From NCBI RefSeq assembly GCF_022605165.1, contig NC_063068.1:372001-436000 (forward strand): 64,000 bases of DNA, read 5' to 3'. A model generated the notes under the pieces. That model made no database searches and was not told where the DNA came from. It saw nothing but the letters and a program-made list of their open reading frames with translations. The position numbers and the translations under genes are program-made. This document shows, piece after piece, positions 42,458 to 54,032 of the stretch. Position 1 is the first letter of the stretch. Every line of letters starts with the position of its first letter. The DNA is from Purpureocillium takamizusanense (Eukaryota > Ascomycota > Sordariomycetes > Hypocreales > Ophiocordycipitaceae).

Positions 42458-45351
42458 GATATTGGGAAGACGTGGCCGCCGGAGATGGTCCAGCCGCTAG
42501 AGACATGGATTATTCAGGGCTTAGCAACAGCTGTCGAATAGAAACGCACTGACGTCTAGATGAAACAATGCATTAGGTGATGACTTGGAGCTGATTCTGA
42601 TCAGGTGAACTACATAAATTTCAATGATATGACGCGTTATGTGACACATGCCGTAAGTTTTAGTTAATGCCATACAGGACGCGCAAGCACCGTGTCTGGG
42701 GTTGTCGCCCGACCTACATATAAATTTACAAGACGACGTCACCAGCCGACGAGACTGACTTGATTTCATAACTAATTAGCAAAGACGGAGGCACCAACGG
42801 GCTGAAACGAACGTAAATATTTTTTGAACTTTAGTGTTACTCAGCCCTCTCCTGGTTAATGTAGTACAAGCTGCGATAGCTTCGTATCATTACGCAACCG
42901 CCTGACCGGGCCCAGTGCCTTTCCACAGAGTACGCGACGCGTGGAAGCTCATGTTGTTCGACAATCCGGGCAATTCGTCTCAGCACATGTCTTGCAGGGA
43001 AGGATTCATGCCATATAATCCAGCTCGTGGGTCTGTAATCTGTATCATCTACTAGCAGTAAGGCCTTTCGGTGATGGCCCCTGTCTTTTGCTAGGTTTCC
43101 GTTGGGGGAGTTATGAGCTGCCCAGAACTTGGCATTGGCCTCAAATTATTGTTTTTTAAAAAAATTCAAAAAATTCAAAGAAATTACAACGCTGCTCCAA
43201 CTCCGTCCCAACGCGACGGCACTTGCCGTTCGTCCCCCATACTACGTTAACGTCTCGAATTCAAGGCCGACGCCATCACAGCGCCGCAGCAAGCCCATGG
43301 CCCGTGATCTTGGTGGCTTGGTGCCTCAGGAGGACTCCAGGACCTGTCGTTTCTGCAGGCCTATCCCTGCGGCGTAAAGACGTGGCGTCTTCAGCCCTAC
43401 GCCGGCTGGACATTGATGTTTCCCTCCCCTCCTATGGGCTGTGCTTGGGGCTGCTTTTTTTGGGGTCATGCCACCACCGGCGCCCATCATCAGAGGGAGA
43501 GATGGAGGGAGGGAGAGAGCTGCTTTTGGGTCAGGCTGCCGAGACCATTTCTTTCCCCCCTACGCCTGGCTTCATTGGCGGTACCGTTCGCGCCTTGCCG
43601 CCGGGCGCCGACTGGGATTCTAGACCGAGCCTGTGGGATGCAATGGCAGGGCACATGAGCCTTGCACACGACGCACGATTGACGGGGGAGGGGTGGTCTC
43701 GTTTCTTTTTATTTGCATGGTGACGTCGGCCTCCAGGCACGGGACTTGTAATCAAGACAGTATATGGGAGCCTGATATTCTTTGCTACTAGCTTGGGGAG
43801 GTAGGTAGGTAGGCAGATACAGTGACACCAGCGACCCGTGTGCATGAAGATTGCTCCTGTTTAGCTCTCCATGGCGATGCTAACCAAGCATCTCTCAATA
43901 GCAAAAGGCCTTGTTGCTCGTCATGTTGTAGTAACATGGATTGCCGTCCCAAGCGCACTGCTTGAAACCCGATGGGAGTCTTTGTCAACTTCCAAAGTCT
44001 CATGTCGAGTATGTATGCAGGGGCCAAGGAAGTTGAGGGAGGGGGAGGGACTTGTGCTGGACGCCGTAGAAGGTGGACGTACCGGCTTCACTGGAGCATA
44101 CGAAAATCGTTCTGGGAAAAGAATGTAAGGGTGGTCAGGGGGCAGGTCGCTGCTGCACTTGGCGATCAAATCTGGCGCTTTAATAACAGGTCTCCGAGGG
44201 ATGCCGAGCTCGACGTGCGGCCCAAACTGCGGGGCGTGGCATTTTTGCGTGTCGACCTTGCAATGCTTTGAACAAGTGCCAGGAGGTGTCAGAGGACGGA
44301 CTCCCCACGGGTGTAACTCATGTTGAGAGGCATGGTCCCAGACAATATAAGGCCGTGGAAGAAACTTACACCGTGCAATATGACGTGTGTCCGCTCCACT
44401 TTCTGGGCTTTGGGTTCGCCGGGCATGTTGGGGCTGGGCTGCTTCAAGTCGAACGGCGTACGTGGGCGACTGCAGTGCCAGTCTGGCAGTTCCTCGTAGA
44501 TTGATGTGAAGATTGGATTTTGTTGGGCCCTGGTTCACGATATATAACCATTGATGCTTGCCCTCGAGCAGGCCGAACTACATCGGCCCTACGTGGCAAA
44601 TCCCTCATCTCATAACGCAAGTGTTTCAGCATTTGGCCGAGCAGTTGTCTAAAGAGGGGTTCTCCAAGGCGACCGCATTACCAATACGTATACTGTACAG
44701 ATCGGGCTATCAGAGCTCATCGTAGATGTGACGCACATTTATCGCGAGGCACGCGCACGACGCCGCGAGAACCCCAAGCGCTCGTACAAAGTCGGAGGGT
44801 TTGGGGGCGCACGATGAGCCTGCCTGGCCATCGTCAGGAGGCCGCCTGACATGCGTCACCATCGCATTACACATAGAATGAGAGGTGAGGTCAGATATAA
44901 CGGCGTCGGTCGGCGTCTGGCAATCGCGATTGAATCTTGCTTCCTGATCTGGAAGGGGCGGCGGCGGGGGTGGCATTTCTTTATATTTGGCTCTTCATGT
45001 GAACGGCGCCCGCGCCCCGTCCGTCCGTCTGTCCGTCTGTCTCGTCCAGATGAGCCGCCCGCGCGCGCGACGGAGCGGCCGTGCCTCGGCCGCCGTTCGC
45101 GCCATGAGTCCCAGGAAACGCTAGCAGGCGGCGGCGGCCCGCGTCGGCGACGCCGAAATGGCGGGACGATAGTCGGCTCAAGCAAGAACCCCGGCGTGCG
45201 GGCCCGCATGCATGTCGGCATTCCGTGGTGGGGGAAAGGTGAAAGAAGGGGGGGATGCGTGTGTGAAGTGGAACGGATCCATGGATGAGCCTCAATTGTT
45301 TGGTACTGGCATGGAGTGACGAGGGACGGATGGACTGCAGGCCGCAGTGGA

Positions 45352-45384
45352 TGCAGTGGACTGCAGTGGACTGCAGTGGACTGC
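45352..45384. repeat. CTGCAGTGGA decamer tandem repeat
   Basis: Three tandem copies of CTGCAGTGGA with partial copies on both sides. GGACT pentamers follow near 45408-45424. An inverted repeat TAGGTAG-N5-CTACCTA occupies 45426-45444. Confidence 0.75.
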
Positions 45385-47206
45385 CCAACTGCACTGAACT
45401 GCCCGCAGTGGACTGGACTGGACTGTAGGTAGCTTACCTACCTATAGCAGTTGCCGGGGGGCGTCGGCGCGACACCCGCTGCGAGCCGCCCTGCCGCAAG
45501 CTCCACTCCCATGTGCTGGTGCTCCATTGATGCTCCACGATCAAGTCACCGGCTGACGGCGCTTCACCGCCATGCCGCGGCGTGGCAGTGCTCTCGTCGC
45601 CGACAAAACGGCGGACCGCCCGGCGCGTCCAAACCCTCCGGGAGCGCAGGGGCAGAGCAGCACAGCGGCCGCCGCACATGATGCAAGTCGGCCCCATGCC
45701 ATGGGGCCTGCAGGCCAGTTCCTACACACAGTCGCCGCCGCTCGCCCCTTGATATCAGACAAGGCCGATGGCGTGCATCCCGTCGGTCGCCCGGCCGCGC
45801 GGGCTCGCTGCGTGCGACGACCGACGTGGATGATGGTGGTGGTGGTGGTGGTGATGATGAATGATGATGATGACGATGGTGATGATACGACACCTGGGGG
45901 ATAGTGGGGACTCATGGGCGCGGCATCTAGCCTCACTAGCCGAGTTGGTCGCCATTCTTCACGGATTGCCTGCCGGGAATTGCTCTACAAAGCACATGCC
46001 GTGTGTGCAGGAAAGCAACCTACGCACGCAACGTTGGATCCAGGGAGCACGCACGGGGCGGAGACTGGATGGATAGATGCCTACTGATGAGCATATCACG
46101 GCCCGAGGGAGGTCTCTCGGTGAGCGCTGAGGGTGCAGTGTTTCGCGTCGCCATTTGACTCACGGCATCAACGGCGGGCTGTTCGCGTTACACCGAGAAT
46201 CTTCCAGACGTCCGCCAGACGGAGTCACGGCAACGCACCGCGGAGTCGGACCATTCGCTGCCCCGACACCGAGACCACTTGGTATCTGCTTCTTGCCGTC
46301 ATCCGTCACCCCGGCGTTGAAGCTGCCGGGAGAGAGAGGGAGAGATGACGGTGGGGGGGGGGTTCGAAACAACTTCCAGATTCTAGATTTGGGGGCCGTT
46401 TTTTTTTTGGTGGCTCCTCCTCCCAACCAAACGGAACGGCGTCAGAAAACAGGATGGGGATGGGAGGGGTTGCCGGGAACACAAACGCCGCCGCCGCCTC
46501 CTCCTCCTCTGAGTCCTCTCCTCTGGTCTGGTGCTCACCACGGGGGTCCTTGATGTGCCCTAGCTAGGTAGGTAATTTGGTTCGCTCACGGCGTTCCCTG
46601 CACGCAGTATACTTTGCACGTAGCGGATGACATGACATACACATACATCATACATACATGACGATGGCGATGCTTGTTTTGTGTGCGTGAGATTGGGACG
46701 GAGAGCGGAGACGATTGGGGCCCGGCCTGCGGAGTTGAGAACCTTGAGACTTGTGGATCATCATGTCCTTTGTCTCTCACACTCACTCACTCACTCACTC
46801 ACCTGTTACATAGTACCCACTCACAGGGAAAGGGCGCGCGCCGCGCCTTGGTTTCCTCTGCTGACAGGTGCGTCTCCGCCTCGTAGGGCTGACCGGGGAG
46901 TCCGCGCGCCGCGCCAGGCCTGCACCACCAACCTCGTGCGGCTACGTAGTCCAATGTTCCAGCAGATGCTCCCGTCATGCAGGTCTAGCTCTAGCCCCGA
47001 AGAAGCCGCTGCCAACCTCTTTGGCGGCCGGTGAGGTGCGTCTATCCTGTACCAGAGTAACCAGACAGCGTCGTCGTCGTCGTCTTGGTTCCTACCGTGA
47101 GAAGACAGAGAGAGAGAGAGACAGGGCGAGAAAACCAGAGAGCCTAGAGAAAGCCACAGCCAAGCAGGCACGCGGCGGCGCATGGAGGGCGGCGTGCAAG
47201 AAGAGT

Positions 47207-47237
<31 letters not shown>

Positions 47238-47246
47238 CCCCCCCCC
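47207..47246. repeat. AGC trinucleotide microsatellite and poly-C
   Basis: Ten AGC units (47207-47236) run directly into eleven C residues ending at 47246. Neither lies in a supportable coding frame. Confidence 0.85.
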
Positions 47247-47710
47247 ATTGACATCTTGAATCACTTTGGACCGTTATCCAATCATCACCAGCCCTCCTAA
47301 ACTGCACACCCCCCTCCCCTTCCTCCCTTGGCTGGCGGGCTGGGCGGAGGGCCATCGCGGAGCCAATGGACCACGGCCTCAACCTCCCAGCTGAGCGCGG
47401 AGTCGCAGAGACCCGGTGCCTTGGTCGCCGACGTGGTTCCTGTGTCCCAACTCCCTATATCCGCCGACGCCCCTCGGCTCCAAGAAAAAAAACGTGGCTG
47501 CGCTCAGCCCCATGGACAAGGGGGCGGACGACGAAGACGACGACGACGATGGTCGACGACAACCGTGTCCACGTTTTGACTTTGTGACCCTGCCTCACTT
47601 TTTTACCAACCTGCCTGCCTGTCCTCCTGCCTGTCTTCTTCCTGCCAGCCTGTCTGCCTGTCTGCCTGTCTGCCTCCCACCCATTTCCCCAGAAGCCAGG
47701 CTTGGCCAGA

Positions 47711-47732
47711 CACACACACACACACACACACA
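47711..47732. repeat. CA dinucleotide microsatellite
   Basis: Eleven CA units followed by CTCACTCG, about 0.9 kb upstream of the Zn2Cys6 gene. Confidence 0.85.
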
Positions 47733-48651
47733 CTCACTCGACCCGACACCCCCCTCCCCCCCCGTCATGTGTATGTACGACTGCCGAGATCCCCGGCTAC
47801 TACTAGCTAGCATGCAGTCGTGATGGGATTATGGTACTCGGCTGCTCGTTGCCTGTAATAGCACACTACATTCATGTGTGTGCCTGTGCCTGTGCCATCG
47901 ACCTCAACTGGGGTCAGGCCACATAAAAGAAGGCGGGCGGGCCCTCCATGCCTTCCCTCGCACGTACTATACTTAAGTCCGGCGGGCTGCTGCGCGCTGC
48001 ATCGTTTTATTCTATTGGACCGGCATGTAATACAACAGGCTGGCCCTGAGTTGTTTTCGAGGGTCCCCCTTCCACGCACACACGCACACACACTCACTGG
48101 GGGGGAGCGTCATCCGCCGCGGCCTGACTCCTGCTGCTGCTACCTACACCTACCTTGCTTCCACCACTCCGGACGATACTACCGCCACCACCACCAACTA
48201 CCACGCAGACGCACTCACAAACCAGACACACACGCCGCGCCTGCCTACCTGCCAGCCTGCCTGCCTGCCTGCCTGCAACCCTCCCCGGCACCAACACAAA
48301 TACGACCTACATACCCATCCATATCCCAGGGTCGCGGCACAGAAACTTCCTCGGCCCTTCTAACTCCTTTTTCTTCTCTGCTTCCCGAAGCGTTGTATTC
48401 TCCTCCTGCAGGCGCCGTGCATTACTATTCCATGTTGCTGTTGGTGCTGCTGGTGTGTTGTTGTCCCTGTCGTCGTCTAGTTGCATACTAGACATACAAG
48501 CCATGATGAGTCCAGACATGTTGCTGTCTGGCACTACCGACTCGGAAAGGCACGTGCATACAAGACTTCTTTTTTTCCATCTCCCCGCTGCTCTTTGCCC
48601 TCCAATTCTGTCTAGTCTAACTCAGGGAATAGGACCACGTCGGGGGAACCC

Positions 48652-49993
48652 ATGATGACCACCTTCGCCGTGGCCAAGCAGAAGCGCGCGACGCGCGCCA
48701 AGTTTGCCAAAGTACGCACCGGCTGCGTGACGTGTAAGTCGATGTGCCCTTGAGCTCCTCCTGTCTTTGATCTTGCCCGCGAAATATTGATGCTGATGCT
48801 GTGATGATGTGCTGACACGTGGCAGGCAAGTAAGTCTCTCCGTACTGCGACGGATGCTCGCCCCCCCCCCCCCTCCCCCCTTTTCTGACGAACCGCCGAC
48901 CGGATGCTAGGATACTAACCCCGTGCTTCTGTGCAGGCGGCGACACGTCAAATGCGACGAGACGAAACCATGCTGCAAAAACTGCCTCAAGTGGGCAGGA
49001 TATTGCAGCGGCTACGAAAGCCCCGAGTCTCTCCAACAATCAGGGTCGTCACGGTCGCGGGCAGCATCCTCCTCCTCCTCTGCCTCCCAACGGGCAAGAA
49101 CAAGTCCCCCCCTTCACGCTGGTCAACCACCCCCGACACCATCATCGTCCCACGGAAACAGCTGGACGGACGACGCATCATCGGTGTCGAGCGCCGCGTT
49201 CTCGACCATGGCCCCCAGCCCTCCAGAATTTGGCGGCGTCGAGCTGGTCTCCGCTAGCTACCTCGACAACGCTCCTCCTCCTCCTCCTCCTCATCATCAT
49301 CACCATCATCGTCCATCGCCACCATTCTATCCGCCACAGCGCCAGCAAGCCGCGGCCATGGATTCCACCACAGTGGTTTTGGATGACGCGTTTTGGAAGC
49401 AGACGATGCCGCACCTCGTACGGGAGAGCACGGCGGTGCGGTACGCCAACATAGCCGTCCACACGCTCATCTTTGCCAAGGGGCCGACCATTATACACTC
49501 GGCCGACGGCCACCACCACCAACACCAACACCATCAACAACAGGATTATCCGCCGCCGCCGCACCAGCAGCACCGCCGGCCGACGGCAGGGCCGCGCCAG
49601 CAGCAACACAGTGTCCGAACGACGGCCGACCACTACGGTCGCGCGCTGACGTGCTACGGGCACGCGCTGCGCGAGGCGCGACGCACCACGGACCTGCACG
49701 AGGCCATCTTGTGCGCCGTCTTCTTCGTCATCTTCGAGACCATAAACGGCGACCAGGTCGCCGCCGAGGCGCACCTGCAGAGCGGGCAGCGCATCCTCGA
49801 CGAGCTCTGCAGCGGCGGCGGCGGCGGCGGCAGTTCGGACTCACGGACGACGGCGACGGCCACGACGAGGCCAAAGTTGAGGGGCATGCTTCGCCATGTG
49901 CTGCAGTTCCTCGCCGTGCAGGCGCGCGACTTTGACCGCTCGGATGACATTCGGCATGGTATCCCGCTGGACGAGATGCCGTGCGAGGCGTAA
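48652..49993 (+). CDS. Zn2Cys6 transcription factor, short form
   Basis: The best model has three exons: 48652-48733, a 4-base micro-exon 48826-48829, and 48937-49993, giving 380 residues. Spliced, they restore a perfect zinc cluster: Cys25, 28, 35, 42, 45 and 52 in CVTCKRRHVKC...CCKNCLKWAGYC. Both introns have GTAAGT donors, good branch sites (GCTGAC, TACTAAC) and CAG acceptors. A Ser/Pro-rich linker, Pro/His runs (PPPPPPHHHHHH) and a Gln/His-rich block follow. Then helices of the fungal-specific domain appear (AVRYANIAVHTLIFAKG, HEAILCAVFFVIFETINGD, HLQSGQRIL). The protein stops soon after, whereas relatives usually continue by 100-200 residues. It is a nuclear DNA-binding regulator; targets unknown. 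Confidence 0.85.
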
Positions 49994-50836
49994 AGGACGA
50001 GACAGTGGAAAGAAAAGAAGAAGGAGAGAGGATATTCGTGGCATTTATCTGCCCCTTTAGTCGTTGCTGCATTGTTCATGCCAGAGTTGCATTGCCATGT
50101 TGCGGCTACCAACTAACACCTCCAATGTTACTAGATTTCGTGGCCCTGTGCTAGGGCCGAATTTGCCTCTTATATATCATTATACTATTATGTACGTCGG
50201 TGCTGCATTGCGTTACGTTACGTCGCATCGCGTTGCATACTTTTGTACGAAGTAGTGTTACATTGCATCCAGTCCGATTCAGGACAGTCCCGTGTTGGGC
50301 TCCGTCTCTCTGTTGGGAGGTCCGTCTCGGAGGCGATCCGGCGCGCGCACGCCCGGCTCCGGCCTCTGGCCTCCAGGTCCGGCCTCCGGGTTCGGTGCCT
50401 TCTCGGGGGCAGCACCGGCTCCCGGACTGCGTCTGCCCGGAAGCAACAGCAACAGCGGGGCAGCGAGGGGTTGACAACTTGGCGTACGATACGTAGTACG
50501 TAGGTAGTAGTGCCACACAGTTCCTAACGTAACAGGTACAAAGAGACCTCTCCACCTTTGGCAAACCGTGCGGGGCAAGAGGGCGCGGTTGATGATCGAG
50601 CGACTTACAACCTCGCCATCTATCTCTACCTGCATACATCTCAGACACCGTAGTTCTCTCCCGCCACATCCCGTTGGACCACGTCAAGTTGAGCTCCCCC
50701 AAAAAAATCCTTACCGGACAGAACACTGTCACTCACCTTGGCAGCCAGGGCCTTTCGCTGAAATCTGGTGTCCTGGAGAATCGCAAAGTAGACGACCCAG
50801 CTCATCCAACAGACGACACCACCACCACCACAAACC
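49994..50836. other. Intergenic between regulator and acetyltransferase
   Basis: No gene supported. There is a GC-rich block at 50290-50470 and CGTAGTACGTAGGTAGTAG at 50491. The last 100 bases are CA/CCA-rich, typical of a leader. Confidence 0.4.
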
Positions 50837-52096
50837 ATGGCCTCATCATCAGCGCTCGCTGATGACGCGGGCTTCGTCCTCACCCACCCAGATGCCGACG
50901 AGCAGGTCCGCACATGGACGCACACGCATCCGTTCTGGGGCCCGTCCTACCCCCTCGACGTCTACCTCGCGCGCGAGAGGGAGCTCCTCACCGTGCCGCT
51001 CGCGCGAGACGGTGGCATGGCGTAATGGATCTTGACCACCACCACCGCCACCACTACCGGGGACACCAACAGCAGCAATAGCGGTAACAGCGCCAACAGC
51101 AATCGCCGCCGCCCCGTCCTCTCTTCCTGCGAGACGCTGCGCAAGCGCGCCCTCGTCCGCGCCCCCGGCGAGTCCACCGCCCGCGACGTCTACGCCCACG
51201 GCGTCGCCAGCGTCTTCACCTACCCCGAGTCCCGCCGGCAGGGCCACGCCGCCCGCATGCTCGACCTCCTCGGCAGGAAGCTCGCCGACGACGAAGCCCG
51301 CCGGCCCGGCGACGCCGCCTTCTCCGTGCTCTTCTCGGACATTGGCAAGACCTTTTACGCGGGGCTCGGCTGGGCGCCCTTTGAGAGCACTCACCTGTCG
51401 TTGCCCGCCGCCGCTGCTGTGGGCTCGCCCGGCAAAGATGCTGCTACTGCTGCTGCCAGTGCCCGCGGCGAGCTTACGAAGACGAAGACGGCGGCGACGA
51501 CGACGCCCATCACAGACGAGAACCTCGAGCCTCTCGTGGCCCTCGACGAGAAGCTCCTCCGCGAGCGCATCGCCCTCGACGATGCCGCCCGCCCCACCAC
51601 CAAGACGCGCGTCGCCATCCTCCCAGACATGAACCACATGCGGTGGCACTTTACCCGCGAGGCGTTCATGTCGACGCACCATCTTGGCCGCGCGCCCGCC
51701 GTCCACGGCGCCCTGTACACTAACCCCTCTGACGGCTCTCGCGTTTGGGCCATCTGGGCTCGCGTCCACTCCGGCGGTACCACAGACCTCGCCAAGAACG
51801 TGCTGTACATACAGCGCTCCGTCGTCGAGAATCCGGGCATCTCGGACTCTGATCTGACCCGCGCCTGGCGTGCCATCCTCGAAGCCGCACGGGCAGAGGC
51901 GCACGAGTGGATGTGCACTCGGGTCGACATGTGGAACCCCGATGAGAGGACAAGGCGTCTCATCATCGAGATGGACGACCTGCATGTTAAGCACATCATC
52001 AGGGAGGAAGACAGCATCGCCAGCCTACGGTGGTTCGGCGACGGGTCTGTTCAAGACATCGAATGGGTCGCAAATGAACGCTACGAGTGGTGCTAG
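50837..52096 (+). CDS. LYC1-like GNAT acetyltransferase gene with an in-frame stop (possible pseudogene)
   Basis: From ATG 50837 the frame runs 62 codons (FVLTHPDADEQVRTWTH ... LARDGGMA), then meets TAA at 51023. It continues in the same frame to 52096 with WILTT, RPVLSSCETLRKRAL, the acetyl-CoA region SRRQGHAARML, and FSVLFSDIGKTFYAGLGW. Relatives of the lysine N6-acetyltransferase type read G-x-x-(F/H)-W-(V/I)-L across this point, so the stop replaces one residue inside a conserved strand. A 51- or 60-base intron (donor GTAATG at 51022) could remove it, but at the cost of that strand. Options are a recent nonsense allele, read-through, an unusual intron or a sequencing error. The intact enzyme would acetylate lysine or a related amine. 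Confidence 0.7.
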
Positions 52097-52298
52097 GCAT
52101 TGCGAGTTCATCAAAACATGCACGGCAAGTCACACCAGCGGCAATAGACATTAGATTCATCATCATCCATTCATCTATACTCCCTCCCGCCTTGTGAAAA
52201 CCAGCCATGTGCCCTTCACAGACGAAAATCACCAAACACCCCGAGTATGCCAACTCCAGTACATTTCCGGCTCAAACGACGCCAAAATGCTCCGTCGC

Positions 52299-54032
52299 TT
52301 AGTAGCTGCGTCCAAACATGACCCATTTCTGCGCCTTGCCCTTGCACTCGGGGTTGAGGCAGGCCGTTTCGCCCGGCACGAGCTCGTCCCCAGTGGGCTG
52401 GTCGAAGGGGATGCACAAGCTCTTCATGCCCATTGAGGGAAGCTTTTGGTTGTCGGGGAGATCCGGGTGCTCGTCAACCCGCGTCGTCAGCTCCTTGATG
52501 CGGTCCTCGCACTTGCCGTCCAGGCAGAACGGAATTAGAACCACGTTCTTGTCGTCCAGAGCAGGGAGTACATCTTCCCACTTGGTAATCTTGAGCCGAT
52601 GCTCCCGGAAAGATGCCTCGGCCTTGTTGTACATGTCCTTTTGAATCGTCTCCAGCAATTCAGGCACCTTGGTGCCAACCTCGGCGATGGGGAACACGCC
52701 CTTCTCGCCAGTGTCTCGTCTCGCCCAGCTGACCACCTCCTTAGCGGCATCCTTGGGGCCGAATTCAATCCGCAGTGGGACACCCTTCAGCTCCCAGTCA
52801 TTGAACTTCCAAGCCGGGGTATAGCCCTCTCTCCAGTCAGAATCGGCGCGGACGCCCGCCTTCCTCAGCGTTTTCCTGATGCTGTCAACTTGCTCCTCGT
52901 GCTTCTTTCTGTCCTCAGGAGTAGTGCTCTTATTGATTCCGACGGGAATGAGAATTGTCTGGATCTTGGCAACGCGAGGGGGAAGAACAAGCCCCTTGTC
53001 GTCGCCATGAACCATGACCATGACACCAATGACGCGAGTCGACAGACCCCATGAGTTCTGCCACACGTGGACGTGCTGACCCTTGTTTTGCGGGTCCTCC
53101 ACAGTGATGTCGAACATCTTGCTGAAATTCTGGCCCAGGCAGTGGGAGGTGGCGCCCTGAATACCGCGGCCGTTGGCAGGCACGTATCCCTCGACAGTGG
53201 TAGTGTAGTAGCCACCAGCAAACTTCTCGTTTTCCGTCTTGGTGCCGCGAACGACGGGGAGAGCGAGGAGCTGCTCGTAGACACCAGCATACAGCTCAAG
53301 AATCTCCAGCACCTCCTTGCCGGCGAGCTCTTCTGTCAAGTGTGCTGTGTGGCCCTCCTGCCACAAGAACTCCCGCGTTCGAAGGAAGGGAGTGGTCTGC
53401 TTGGCCTCCCATCGCACGACCGAGTTCCACTGATTCAATCGCAAGGGAAGATCTCGATGGCTGCGAATCCACTTAGAGTAGTAAGGGTACATGACGGCTT
53501 CGGAAGTGGGACGAATCGCAACCGGGACCTCGAGATCCTTATCGCCGCTATCGCTGTGTGAGCCAGGGTCCAAGAAGCCAATTATCCCGGGGTTGCAGGG
53601 AACAACTCACGCCTTTGTGACCCATGCCAGCTCAGGGGCAAAACCCTCGACGTGGTCCTTTTCCTTCTCCAAGGACTTGGCGGACAGGAACAGCGGGAAG
53701 CTGACCTCGTCGACACCCATCTCCTCGATGTGGCCACTGAACCACTTGCGAATCTCGCTCCACACATGCATGGCCAGAGGGCGCAGGACGAAGAAGCCGG
53801 AAATTTCCTGGTAGTATTCGACCATGTCGGACTTGAGAACAACCTCTTGGTACCATGCTGGGAAATTCTCCGCCTTCGAGACGGTGATGCCGATAATGTC
53901 GTCAGCCTTCTTGCCGCCGACAACGGGGCGTGCGGTCTTCTTCGCGGCTTTGGCGGCCTTCTCAGCGGCGAGCTTGGCCTGTTTCTCAGCCTTCTTCAAG
54001 GCGCTCTTGGAGGGTTCTACGGCACCGTCCAT
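52299..54032 (-). CDS. Cytosolic prolyl-tRNA synthetase (class II)
   Basis: Two minus-strand exons (54032-53611 and 53553-52299) give 558 residues. A Lys/Ala-rich N-terminal helix (about 10-35) precedes the eukaryotic/archaeal-type core. Motif 1 region is in EVSFPLFLSAKSLEKEKDH. Conserved IRPTSEAVMYPYYSKWI follows, then motif 2 (RWEAKQTTPFLRTREFLWQE) and motif 3 (GLSTRVIGVMVMVHGDD). The anticodon-binding domain and a zinc-binding-like C-terminal domain end in KWVMFGRSY, the typical terminal Tyr. It charges tRNA-Pro. The N-terminal YbaK-like domain of budding yeast is absent. The intron (57 bases) rejoins TKADSGDKDLEVP. Confidence 0.94.

Larger units (their letters stand above)
42390..48651. 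other. Gene-poor, microsatellite-rich 6.3 kb region upstream of the Zn2Cys6 gene
   Basis: I could not support a protein gene on either strand, allowing for introns. Simple sequence is dense: TAGGTAGG at 43798, CTGCAGTGGA units at 45352, GGT/GAT runs at 45835-45890, a T10 run near 46400, AGC10 at 47207 followed by C11, CA11 at 47711, and CTGC/CTGT tetramers at 47600-47670 and 48245-48280. The last 2 kb probably hold a long regulatory region and leader of the gene at 48652. A non-coding transcript cannot be excluded. Confidence 0.5.

Noticed and set aside
45541..45936. Possible gene with a long His run on the minus strand
   Set aside because: The His run is only the reverse reading of a GGT/GAT microsatellite; the rest has no protein-like features.
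49178..49774. 198-codon minus-strand frame within the Zn2Cys6 gene
   Set aside because: It is a shadow of the plus-strand coding sequence; the plus strand holds the intact zinc cluster and family helices.
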